A DNA stretch of 64,000 nucleotides, taken from the NCBI RefSeq assembly GCF_028657945.1, contig NZ_CP059693.1, positions 5,332,001-5,396,000 of the forward strand, in the 5' to 3' direction. A program made the position numbers and the translations under genes. Of this stretch, positions 1 through 7,263 are shown one piece after another (the first letter of the stretch is position 1; every line of letters begins with the position of its first letter). The stretch is from Thalassomonas haliotis (GTDB taxonomy: Bacteria > Pseudomonadota > Gammaproteobacteria > Enterobacterales > Alteromonadaceae). A model generated the notes under the pieces. It was given only the letters and a program-made list of their open reading frames with translations. It did no database searches and was not told the DNA's origin.

Positions 1-1
1 T

Positions 2-1018
2 GTGCAGACCAAGATCCTGGTAAAACAGCAAACGTCCCTGCCGGACACCCCGACCCGCGCCAGTTATGACTGGAACGGCGTGCTCGACGAATCGGGTTTT
101 ATCGCCACACCGCTCAAAAATGACTTTAACGACTTCTTGCCCAGCTTCAGCGCTAACCTGGAAATAGCCGACGATATGTTTGTTAAATTTGCCGCCAGCA
201 AAACCATGGCCCGGCAAAACCTGAACGACCTGGCGGCGGCCTTTAACAAAAGCTACTCCAACGAGGTCATTAATAACCCGGACGGCAGCACCACCGAAAT
301 CCAGAACTTTATCGGCGGCAGCCGCGGCAACCCGGAATTAAAACCGGACCGCACCACAGCCTATGATCTGAGTTATGAATGGTATTTCGGCGACGAAAGC
401 CTGTTCAGCGCAGCGGTCTTCTATAAGGACATGACCAGCGTGGTTATACAGGAACAAAAAGACGAAGCCCATTTCAACGGCAACGGCGTAACCCTGAATA
501 CCGCACCGGTAACTTCTTACTTTAATACCGGCGGCGGTACGGTAGAAGGAGTGGAATTAGGACTGCAACACGTATTTGACAATGGCTTTGGTTTTAATAC
601 CAACTACACCTACTCAAACGGTGAAGCCAAAGATGATGTTGATGAAGACGGCACATCACAACTACCGTTGCAAAACCTGTCTGAGCACAGCGCTAACTTA
701 GGTGTGTTCTATGATAATGACGGCTTACGCGCCAATGTCAGCTATAACTGGCGCTCTGAGTTTATTATCGGTTACACCACCTACCACAGCTCTAACCAGG
801 ATCTTGCCCCGAGAACCCCGATATATTCTGACAGCTATGGCCAGGTGGATGCATCAATAGGCTATGAAGTTAACGAAAGCTTCACCATTTTAGCAGAAGT
901 AACCAACCTGTTTGGTGAAGATACCAACCAGTATCTGGGCACAGATGCCAGTGATCAGTTCTGGAACTACTATCAAGGTGAAGCCCGCTATTATCTGGGG
1001 GTAGCTTTTAAAATGTAG
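2..1018 (+). CDS. TonB-dependent receptor, C-terminal part (cut by window edge)
   Basis: This is the last 338 residues of an outer-membrane TonB-dependent receptor. The reading frame is open to the window edge, so the true start lies outside. The sequence shows alternating beta-strand patterns typical of a 22-strand barrel, the motif NPELKPDRTTAYDLSYEWYF that is common in proteobacterial TonB receptors, and a C-terminal strand ending in Phe-Lys-Met. The plug and TonB box are not in the window. Its position beside a mannan-degradation operon suggests uptake of manno-oligosaccharides, but 4 kb of accessory DNA separates it from the GH5 gene, so the substrate is inference. Confidence 0.9.
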   Translation: MQTKILVKQQTSLPDTPTRASYDWNGVLDESGFIATPLKNDFNDFLPSFSANLEIADDMFVKFAASKTMARQNLNDLAAAFNKSYSNEVINNPDGSTTEIQNFIGGSRGNPELKPDRTTAYDLSYEWYFGDESLFSAAVFYKDMTSVVIQEQKDEAHFNGNGVTLNTAPVTSYFNTGGGTVEGVELGLQHVFDNGFGFNTNYTYSNGEAKDDVDEDGTSQLPLQNLSEHSANLGVFYDNDGLRANVSYNWRSEFIIGYTTYHSSNQDLAPRTPIYSDSYGQVDASIGYEVNESFTILAEVTNLFGEDTNQYLGTDASDQFWNYYQGEARYYLGVAFKM

Positions 1019-1025
1019 CACTGGC

Positions 1026-1071
1026 TATCAGGCCCAGCTCCAGCACGTAATGCTGGAGCTGGCACCTGATA
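1026..1071. repeat. Long imperfect hairpin after the TonB receptor gene
   Basis: A 12-bp perfect stem (1034-1045 with 1051-1062, loop CGTAA) is extended by a second 7-bp stem, TATCAGG/CCTGATA (1026-1032 with 1065-1071). It starts eight bases after the receptor stop codon. No T-tract follows, so it is not a classical intrinsic terminator. It may protect the 3' end of the mRNA or be a REP-like element. Confidence 0.75.
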
Positions 1072-1126
1072 ACCTGGGTAAACCCGCTATTACTCCGGCG
1101 TTTAAAATGTACGCTTTCATGAAACA

Positions 1127-1196
1127 GGTATTGCCTCAGCAATCAATGCTGGAGCAATACCATTAATACCAAGCAAACAGGGATGTTATTGCTTGG
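1127..1196. repeat. Two further adjacent hairpins
   Basis: GGTATTGC (1127-1134) pairs with GCAATACC (1154-1161), with an inner CAGCA/TGCTG stem. Just after it CCAAGCAA (1169-1176) pairs with TTGCTTGG (1189-1196). With the hairpin at 1026-1071 this makes three stem-loops within 170 bp, a REP/BIME-like layout. No T-tract is present. Confidence 0.6.
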
Positions 1197-1538
1197 CTCC
1201 CAAAATCATACTATCCCTTGTTTATTTCAGTTATATCGGTTCATACTCGATCTTACGTATCTAAAATCAGGATGCTACTTCAGCTGACTGTGGGTACGAC
1301 TGCTAGTGCCATCAAACGGTCTAAATCTATCAGCAGAAGTTACTAGAAATTAGGTGTGCTATCGATACGTAAGCAGACAAAAATATTTGAAAGGTAATTC
1401 ACACTGAAGGCATTAATGCATAAGTTTTTACCATATGTTTTTATGGATTATTTTTTCGTACACAGCCCGACATTTAAGTAATTGTATTTTTGGGGTGTTT
1501 TCTTTGTGGCACTTTGTGGTTAAAAGGAGGTTCATTGG
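1197..1538. other. Non-coding AT-rich stretch
   Basis: I see no supported gene, RNA or clear promoter in these 340 bases. The composition becomes AT-rich, as in the following hypothetical genes, so the boundary between the receptor locus and the accessory DNA probably lies here. Confidence 0.4.
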
Positions 1539-1572
1539 GATTATAGCTGTAATTTAAATTACAGCTATAATC
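1539..1572. repeat. Perfect 34-bp palindrome
   Basis: The 17-base half GATTATAGCTGTAATTT (1539-1555) is followed directly by its exact reverse complement (1556-1572), with no spacer. It lies 57 bases before the start of the next gene. It could be an operator for a dimeric regulator, a recombination site or a cruciform. No terminator-like T-run follows. Confidence 0.85.
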
Positions 1573-1629
1573 AATTCGTTGAGCATAAGCTTACATCATT
1601 ATTGTATTTAATACATTAAGGGTAATCTA

Positions 1630-2088
1630 ATGAAATACGTTTTATATGTTTTAATTACTTTGCTATCAACTTCAACAGTTGCAGAATCAAGTAAATTCTT
1701 TCATGAACAAGCACTACCAAGCAATGCGGGTGATTTCGGTAATAAAAGTTCTCATAGATATGGAGACCATTTATTTGGATATTTACATTTACATTCCACA
1801 ATGAACGGACAGCAATATGCAAGAATTTTATTGTCTGATGGAACACGTAATGATACCCAGTTTTATGGCTCCTTAATATGCAAAGATAAGTCAGGAAACG
1901 TCATTGACGTTTTACAATGGAACCGTAGGTTAGGAGCTTCCATTAAAACGATGGAACATAACTACGTTTTCAAGGTAACCTGTCCTGGAGAATGGGGAGT
2001 TTCATGGGGAAAAGCAAATTTTAATGTAAATTACGGAAAAATGACAGAGGCTTTAAGTAAAGCAGCAATTATATGGATATCAGGCTAG
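1630..2088 (+). CDS. Unknown exported protein, 152 aa
   Basis: I do not recognise this protein. It starts with a typical signal peptide (Met-Lys, hydrophobic VLYVLITLLSTSTVA, then Glu-Ser), so it is probably periplasmic or secreted, with a mature part of about 133 residues. Two Cys (in SLICKDK and KVTCPGEW) could form a disulfide. The coding DNA is AT-rich, unlike the sugar genes nearby, which suggests transfer. The next gene begins six bases after the stop, so the two are probably co-transcribed. The 34-bp palindrome just upstream may regulate them. Confidence 0.6.
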   Translation: MKYVLYVLITLLSTSTVAESSKFFHEQALPSNAGDFGNKSSHRYGDHLFGYLHLHSTMNGQQYARILLSDGTRNDTQFYGSLICKDKSGNVIDVLQWNRRLGASIKTMEHNYVFKVTCPGEWGVSWGKANFNVNYGKMTEALSKAAIIWISG

Positions 2089-2094
2089 AGATGA

Positions 2095-3009
2095 ATGTTT
2101 GTGGAAGAACTGATAGGTAGAGTTGTAACCCATCGTGATAGATTTCAAGCTTGGGGGTTAGTAATAAGCATCCTTTCTTTATTTGCTGCTGTTTGGGTCA
2201 GAGCTCCAACCTTAGAAATATCTATCCCCCTAGCAGGCGGAGCTCAAGCAAGTCTGAACGCTGGTTACATTATTGCGCTTGGGCCAACAATTATTACATT
2301 TTCAATGTGTTGGTCAATTGGTGCACTTGTAGCAATGAGAAGATATCAATTGCTGGCTATTTTTGATACTAAAAAGCTTGAAAAGCATCAAGAGCTATCA
2401 ATTTTAGGGCCACTATCTGCACCTGATTTACTTCCCGAGAAAGATAAAATAACTAAGTTATTTCGAAAAAATCGTGCTGCGGTTTTCTTTATACTCCCCG
2501 TGCTAGCTCAAATAGCAATTATTTCAACTATGTTCAATGACTTACATTATTACAGCAAAGATTCTCTCATTGATAGTTTCAAAAAAGAAACTGTGTCACA
2601 GCTCAAAAAAAGAGCCTTGGTGAATATCGATACCAATGAGATTCATACACTTGATTTTTTCTACAAAGAACAGCCTGAAAGTAAAAGTCATTATACATTA
2701 GAAAATAGTAATCTAAATAAGCAGTGTGGAATGTTTTATTTGTTAGAGCATTTAAACGAATCAGTATTAACTCTAAATAAAGATAGAAGAGAGTTGAGAA
2801 AGGATTTGTTGGATATTAACCCAAAGTGTGTTCCAGCTGATTTTCCTCGGTTTACACTTTTTCTTAATACGTGGATAAATTTGCTTATGTTTGTCCTAAG
2901 CATTGTGTTAGCTATTTTCGGTAATAGGTTATATTCGTCTAAAAGAGTATCATTAGACCTTAATAAAAGTAGACAGGAAAGGTTAATCAGCGAAGATAGC
3001 GAGAAGTAG
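2095..3009 (+). CDS. Unknown membrane protein, 304 aa
   Basis: I do not recognise the family. Four hydrophobic segments are visible: about residues 20-37 (AWGLVISILSLFAAVWV), 58-82, 128-147 and 255-278. A soluble loop of about 100 residues lies between the third and fourth and contains two Cys. The tail is charged. It follows the exported protein at 1630-2088 with a six-base gap and no strong ribosome site, so translational coupling is likely. An exported protein plus a membrane partner in AT-rich DNA suggests an accessory two-gene unit of unknown job. Confidence 0.55.
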   Translation: MFVEELIGRVVTHRDRFQAWGLVISILSLFAAVWVRAPTLEISIPLAGGAQASLNAGYIIALGPTIITFSMCWSIGALVAMRRYQLLAIFDTKKLEKHQELSILGPLSAPDLLPEKDKITKLFRKNRAAVFFILPVLAQIAIISTMFNDLHYYSKDSLIDSFKKETVSQLKKRALVNIDTNEIHTLDFFYKEQPESKSHYTLENSNLNKQCGMFYLLEHLNESVLTLNKDRRELRKDLLDINPKCVPADFPRFTLFLNTWINLLMFVLSIVLAIFGNRLYSSKRVSLDLNKSRQERLISEDSEK

Positions 3010-3227
3010 CAAATTAACCAGTATAGGTTTTTGTATGCCCTATAGAAATGCAATTTTTGCTGTTAAGAGTAAAATGGCACAATTTGTCTTAAAAAAGGTT
3101 GTCTACACATCACTCCTAAATGATCCAAGACAAAACTGGACATATATGGTCACTCTGTTCTCTAGGCTTCGAGCCTCTGTAACTGCGCACTCTGATCGGT
3201 ATGCATAATTGTTTTACATTCAAATTA

Positions 3228-4187
3228 TTAGTCACCAAACATAATGTATGAACCTGTAGTAACGATGCCCCCAGCAATTAGTACGGGGGCGATTGAGCAA
3301 TGACCTAGTATATTTTTTTCTTGTGCCTTGATAATCGATTCAATCTTCTTAAGAGACGTTTTTTCGTCATGATTTTTATAATCATGACTTTCAACATACT
3401 TTGCCACATCTGCTGATATCGCAAGTGCTGTAGAAGGATTAATAACGCAATCATTCGCTATTATTTTATCACTTCCTACATGATTACTAGCCTTACAAGA
3501 CAACACAATGCACCTTTTCGAGGTCTTTATACAAGCGTCTTGTACAGTAGATAATGGAAGCGTTTGCTCAAACCCCGTGAGTTTTATAACCCCTTCATCA
3601 TTATGAGCGATGATAATAGGTGTACCTTTGAAATTACTTATGTCATCTATTAAAGCGTCACCATCATCATGTTGTTTTATTAATATTTTGTTTCCTGAGA
3701 TTTCTTGAATAAGTTCTTTACTAATTTTTGTTGATGTATCGTAAGATGGTGATCTGCCGAAGACGTTTACATATGCTTTATCATTGAGAGGCAAAGCATG
3801 GAATATTGCTACTGTTTCCTTAGAGTTCTTCAAAGACTCAAAATCTTCTCTTATGAATTGATTCATTGCACTCTCTAGGAAATCAGAATATTGACGGGGA
3901 TTTTTTACCATGAATTTTGATATTTCTGTTAACTCATCTAGAGTTTTTTGCGATATATCTACCCCCGCCATTATAAATTGAAACTGCAGAAGTGATGCCT
4001 GCATCGACGCTTCTTTTAGTTCTTCTGAACTTAAACTGCTACTTCCCTCACGAGAAAAAGTTTTGAAAGATTGACTCGAAAGTATTTTTGCCTGTACTTG
4101 AGGAAAAAACTCGGAGAACGCCCGACCGCAATGTGAGTGAGCTAAATTTGCCTGAAGCAAGAACAAAATCATAAACAATAGTTTCAT
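3228..4187 (-). CDS. Unknown secreted protein with possible His/Cys (clan CD-like) dyad, 319 aa
   Basis: The protein has a signal peptide (MKLLFMILFLLQANLAHSHC) and a hydrophobic, glycine-rich C-terminus (about 298-316). In the middle, a hydrophobic strand ends in His (GTPIIIAHNDEG, His195) and 36 residues later another ends in Cys (RCIVLSCKAS, Cys231). That layout recalls caspase/CHAT-type clan CD peptidases, where His and Cys each follow a hydrophobic strand. The usual Gly after His is Asn here, so this is inference. The stop of the membrane-protein gene upstream overlaps this start by four bases (ATGA), a tight two-gene operon. Confidence 0.55.
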   Translation of the reverse strand: MKLLFMILFLLQANLAHSHCGRAFSEFFPQVQAKILSSQSFKTFSREGSSSLSSEELKEASMQASLLQFQFIMAGVDISQKTLDELTEISKFMVKNPRQYSDFLESAMNQFIREDFESLKNSKETVAIFHALPLNDKAYVNVFGRSPSYDTSTKISKELIQEISGNKILIKQHDDGDALIDDISNFKGTPIIIAHNDEGVIKLTGFEQTLPLSTVQDACIKTSKRCIVLSCKASNHVGSDKIIANDCVINPSTALAISADVAKYVESHDYKNHDEKTSLKKIESIIKAQEKNILGHCSIAPVLIAGGIVTTGSYIMFGD

Positions 4188-4531
4188 GCTGTATACCCCC
4201 GTCTTATCGAGTCAAAAAATTCATTCCGTTTGGAGCTGCCTAAATGGTCACCAGGTTTCCCACCTATTTTTATAAAGGATGGTACTGATGCGCCAAATAT
4301 TACGACATTAAATGCGGCAAAGCCTTCTCTTCCTTCAAAATAAACAACAGCAAGTATTCCTGAAGCTAGTATGAACGCCGACACTATCAACAGATAGAAT
4401 ACAAGTCCTTTTCTATACTCTTTTATTCCGCTGTGCAGTATCACTTCACGTCTCTTATACCAGTGTATTATTTCTAACAGCGCTGCACCGAATGCACCAT
4501 AAGCAAACAGTAAAAGTTCATCCATAATCAC
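4184..4531 (-). CDS. Small membrane protein, 115 aa
   Basis: No family is recognised. Three hydrophobic segments are visible: about residues 4-22 (LLLFAYGAFGAALLEIIHW), 44-66 (LVFYLLIVSAFILASGILAVVYF) and 72-88. The tail is basic and polar. It shares a four-base ATGA overlap with the following gene for the His/Cys-containing secreted protein, so the two products are probably made in fixed ratio and may act together at the inner membrane. Confidence 0.55.
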   Translation of the reverse strand: MIMDELLLFAYGAFGAALLEIIHWYKRREVILHSGIKEYRKGLVFYLLIVSAFILASGILAVVYFEGREGFAAFNVVIFGASVPSFIKIGGKPGDHLGSSKRNEFFDSIRRGYTA

Positions 4532-4577
4532 CTCAAAACAAATTTTATTAATTTAATAAACACACAGTCGAAAAATA

Positions 4578-4763
4578 CTAGGTCTCAAGCAAACGCACAG
4601 TTGGCTTTTTGAAAAATTTAACTTTCAATATAGCAACTTTTTGATATTGATGCAGACCAGATTGGACATTGTCCCAATTTCTGAAAGGCACTAACCGGAC
4701 TGTATAGCTATATCCAGACTTAATCGTAAAACTGTCAAATGAAGTTTGAGGCAAACATTTCAT
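4578..4763 (-). CDS. Possible small protein, 61 aa
   Basis: A short basic protein with no recognised family. It starts 18 bases after the stop of the second BrnA-like gene, in the same direction, and no good Shine-Dalgarno sequence is visible. Operon position is the main support. It could also be a chance frame. Confidence 0.3.
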   Translation of the reverse strand: MKCLPQTSFDSFTIKSGYSYTVRLVPFRNWDNVQSGLHQYQKVAILKVKFFKKPTVRLLET

Positions 4764-4781
4764 TTAACCATTTCAATGTCG

Positions 4782-4964
4782 CTAATATTTGTCTGGCTCT
4801 CTTTCAGCTCTGTAAAACTGCGTCAATTCTAATTCAGTTAACAACTGAGCATCTTTTGATTTTAATGCCGACTGCGCAATGTCATCATCAGTTTGCCTTC
4901 TAACATTAGCCCAGTCTGTTGTCCCTCTACTATTTTTAACATCTTCTAATTTAATCTTTTTCAT
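4782..4964 (-). CDS. BrnA-like antitoxin, second tandem copy, 60 aa
   Basis: The protein begins KKIKLEDVKNSRGTTDWANV and continues with an acidic TDDDIA segment, the N-terminal layout of BrnA-type antitoxins (a Thr/Ser-Asp-Trp followed by DEDI-like residues). The C-terminal DNA-binding half of full BrnA is short or missing. It overlaps the first copy by 14 bases and shares the IKLEDV-x-x-S-x-GTTD block with it, so the pair arose by tandem duplication. The role would be to neutralise a BrnT toxin, but the adjacent toxin gene is truncated. Confidence 0.55.
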   Translation of the reverse strand: MKKIKLEDVKNSRGTTDWANVRRQTDDDIAQSALKSKDAQLLTELELTQFYRAEREPDKY

Positions 4965-5145
4965 TTTTACCCTCCTTGGAAACCTGCTTAAATTCCTTCA
5001 ATTCTTTATCTGTCAAATTAGGGGAATCAATGTCAGCTAATATGCCCTCGCTAATATCGGTTTCTGTCATATTATCTATAACTGCTTTATCTGTTGTCCC
5101 TTTTGACTTTTCAACATCTTCAAGCTTAATTCGTTTAATCGACAT
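4951..5145 (-). CDS. BrnA-like antitoxin, first tandem copy, 64 aa
   Basis: A small charged protein with IKRIKLEDVEKSKGTTD at the N-terminus and TETDISEG after it, paralogous to the next gene downstream. It lacks the Trp after TTD that the second copy keeps. It starts two bases after the stop of the BrnT-like gene, as expected for a brnT-brnA operon. The family call rests on the motif, the size and the toxin-like neighbour. Confidence 0.5.
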   Translation of the reverse strand: MSIKRIKLEDVEKSKGTTDKAVIDNMTETDISEGILADIDSPNLTDKELKEFKQVSKEGKNEKD

Positions 5146-5147
5146 TA

Positions 5148-5348
5148 TCAGGGTTCCTTATAAGGTTTTAAAAAACCTAAATCGTAAGCGCGCTTTTCAC
5201 GTTTATTGGCTTTTCTGGCGCTAATCAAGCGTACCACACCGGAATTATTTCTTATGGTATAGACAACCATAAGGATACCAACTTCAGTCATAGCTATAGC
5301 TTGATATCGCTCCTCCCCGCCTACATATACCAGCTGTTTTCGCAGCAA
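5148..5348 (-). pseudogene. BrnT-family toxin, N-terminally truncated
   Basis: The 66-residue frame contains the C-terminal half of a BrnT RNase toxin: GGEERYQAIAMTE, a VVYT strand, then RLISARKANKREKRAYD, which matches the RIISARKAT-x-RE signature of the family. BrnT is usually about 90 residues, and the N-terminal strand and helix (typically an FEWD-x-x-K start) are absent. The only start available is a TTG at 5348. Directly upstream, on the other strand, lies the end of a Crp/Fnr gene, so a rearrangement near 5340 probably removed the toxin's first 25-30 residues. It is likely inactive. Confidence 0.65.
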
Positions 5349-5450
5349 TTTCCCGATTTGGAGCAGCGCTTAACCAATTGTCAGGTAGCTGCTTATATCG
5401 GTATTAGCCCGATCAGTCTGAGCCGAATAAAAAAGCGCCTGGGATATTAA
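5343..5450 (+). pseudogene. C-terminal remnant of a Crp/Fnr-family regulator
   Basis: Read on the plus strand, these bases give 35 codons ending in a stop: QQFPDLEQRL, then TNCQVAAYIGISPISLSRIK and KRLGY. This matches the C-terminal helix-turn-helix of Crp/Fnr regulators (A-x-Y-L-G-I-x-x-x-x-L-S-R-I). No cyclic-nucleotide-binding domain precedes it; instead the DNA runs into the BrnT remnant on the opposite strand. It is a gene fragment left by a rearrangement. Confidence 0.7.
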
Positions 5451-5704
5451 CAAAGATTAACGCAAACTCTCGTTATTCGAGTAAAAGTACCCCTATCTTT
5501 TTCACTATCCAGATTAGTTCCGACCAAATCAGCCGATTTGAGGGGGTATGTGCTATCGGTTGAGATCTGATAATGAATAAAGGCATCCACCAGATAGATC
5601 TTGCTGTTGAGATAATTTTTACCGTAATGCCCCCCCAACTCCAGTCCGGTTGGCAGGTCAGAACTAAGCAATAACGGCAGGGAAATATCTAGCCAGTTAA
5701 CCAT
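5447..5704 (-). CDS. Uncertain ORF, 85 aa
   Basis: An 85-codon frame with no recognised domain, lying between the GH5 gene and the regulator remnant. The N-terminal part (VNWLDISLPLLLSSDLPTGLEL) looks like real protein and the C-terminal part less so. It may be another fragment from the rearrangement here. It lies just downstream of the GH5 stop but has no operon evidence. Confidence 0.25.
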   Translation of the reverse strand: MVNWLDISLPLLLSSDLPTGLELGGHYGKNYLNSKIYLVDAFIHYQISTDSTYPLKSADLVGTNLDSEKDRGTFTRITRVCVNLC

Positions 5705-5745
5705 TATCCAATCAACTGACCAGTTAAAAGTTAGGATAATTAGAA

Positions 5746-7236
5746 CTAGTCACTCACGGGAATAACTTGCACCACATTAGACGGCGCCGATTCACCACTT
5801 TCATTGCTGGCAATCACGCGGTAAAAGTAGCTTTTTCCCGGTTTAACCCCGGTTTTATCGCTAAATAAAGGTTTTACCTCAGGATCATAGCCATTTTCTC
5901 CGTCGGACACCTGGTTACCGACGATATACCAAGGGCCGTCCGGCGAAGTTGCCCGCTCGATACGGTAAAAACGGCCAAGCGGGGAGCCCATCCAGTTAAT
6001 CCAGTCTTTCGAGTTAATCGGCAATAACAGCGGCGGCTCAGGAACAGGTAGCGGCGGGGCGGCTTTTAACCCGTCCATTTGCGCCTGGCCCAGCCGGATA
6101 GCATCTATCACATACTGCTCTTCATTAAACTCGCCTTCGGGAAAACCGGGCAGGTGATAACTGAAATACTCATAATCCTGGTGCCAGTAAAAACCTCCCT
6201 CCTGCCTGTGTCCACGAAAGCCCCATAACAGGCCGCCAACGGACTTGGCGCCCTTATATTGTGAGTGCACCACCGACTGCATTATCGCGGCAATATCCTT
6301 GCCCGGCAATAAGCCGAATTCACCGACAAAGTAAGCCTTGCGGCCATTAATAAAGGTGAGATCTTCCAGTACCCGGGCGGCACAGTCGGTACAGACATTG
6401 GCATAATAATGGTTAGAAATAATATCGACATTAGGATCGTTCAGGGCAAATTCCTTGAGTTCGATATAGCTGCCGTCCATCACTAAATGATTGCTATCCT
6501 GCTGCTTGATAAAAGCAGAAGTTCGGTTTAAAAAGCTTTTATTGGTCTCAAATATTTCATTGCCGGTTTCCCAGGACATAATGGCCTTTTCATCTTTATA
6601 CAAACGGCCTGTCAGGGTATTTTTCCGGTTGATCACCTGCTCAATTATCGATAAATAGGCGGCATAGGTTTTACTGTTGATATCGTAAAAGTCCTGCTCC
6701 TTTTCACCATAAAAAGCCGCCAGTTGCTTGCGGCCCCCCCACCATTCCCAGTGGTCGATAAAAGGCAAAATCAGGCGTAAGTTATATTTATCCGCCAGGG
6801 CGATCATACGATCATAATGCACCATGGCGGTTTCATTTAACCTCGGCAAACCGCCTTTTGTTAACGGCGCCTGAATATGGGTATCCCGGTCGCAGGCAGC
6901 ATCAAACTCCTGCTCCACCGACAACACATAAGTGCGCATGGCTTTAAAGCCGGCGTAACTCAAGGCCTTGATCCAGTTTTCCTGCTCCAGCGCCGTCGGC
7001 CATTTAAAGTATTGCCCCCAGCCCCGGGGATCGGCGGCGCACTTGCCCCTGGCATCGTCTTCGATACGATGCAGCTCGGGGGCCTGGATACCGGCGAAAC
7101 GGAATTCCTGCTGCCCGTCTAATAACCTGTGGCCATCGCGGGTAATAAAATGCTCAAGTGCCATGGCTGACATCATTTGCCCTGATAACAGCAACAAAAA
7201 CAGGGTACTTTTTGCAGTACAAGAAAATCTTTTCAT
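5746..7236 (-). CDS. GH5-family beta-mannanase with C-terminal FnIII-like domain, 496 aa
   Basis: A secreted glycoside hydrolase predicted to cut beta-1,4-mannan backbones. A signal peptide (about 1-26, ending AMA) precedes a GH5/clan-A (beta/alpha)8 domain (about 30-380). The acid/base is Glu227 in SWETGNE and the nucleophile is Glu306 in FVGEFG. NHYYAN lies between them, as in mannanases. After a Pro-rich linker (392-406), residues about 407-496 look like a fibronectin type III module (GKSYFYRVIASNESG). It is the last gene of the GH130-epimerase-GH5 operon. Mannanase rather than another GH5 specificity follows from the neighbours. Confidence 0.85.
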   Translation of the reverse strand: MKRFSCTAKSTLFLLLLSGQMMSAMALEHFITRDGHRLLDGQQEFRFAGIQAPELHRIEDDARGKCAADPRGWGQYFKWPTALEQENWIKALSYAGFKAMRTYVLSVEQEFDAACDRDTHIQAPLTKGGLPRLNETAMVHYDRMIALADKYNLRLILPFIDHWEWWGGRKQLAAFYGEKEQDFYDINSKTYAAYLSIIEQVINRKNTLTGRLYKDEKAIMSWETGNEIFETNKSFLNRTSAFIKQQDSNHLVMDGSYIELKEFALNDPNVDIISNHYYANVCTDCAARVLEDLTFINGRKAYFVGEFGLLPGKDIAAIMQSVVHSQYKGAKSVGGLLWGFRGHRQEGGFYWHQDYEYFSYHLPGFPEGEFNEEQYVIDAIRLGQAQMDGLKAAPPLPVPEPPLLLPINSKDWINWMGSPLGRFYRIERATSPDGPWYIVGNQVSDGENGYDPEVKPLFSDKTGVKPGKSYFYRVIASNESGESAPSNVVQVIPVSD

Positions 7237-7263
7237 AACCTTATAACCTTTACTAAATACTGG

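Noticed and set aside
3160-3180. AGGCT-TCG-AGCCT as a tRNA-like or terminator element
   Set aside because: Only a five-base stem, no T-run and no tRNA fold around it.
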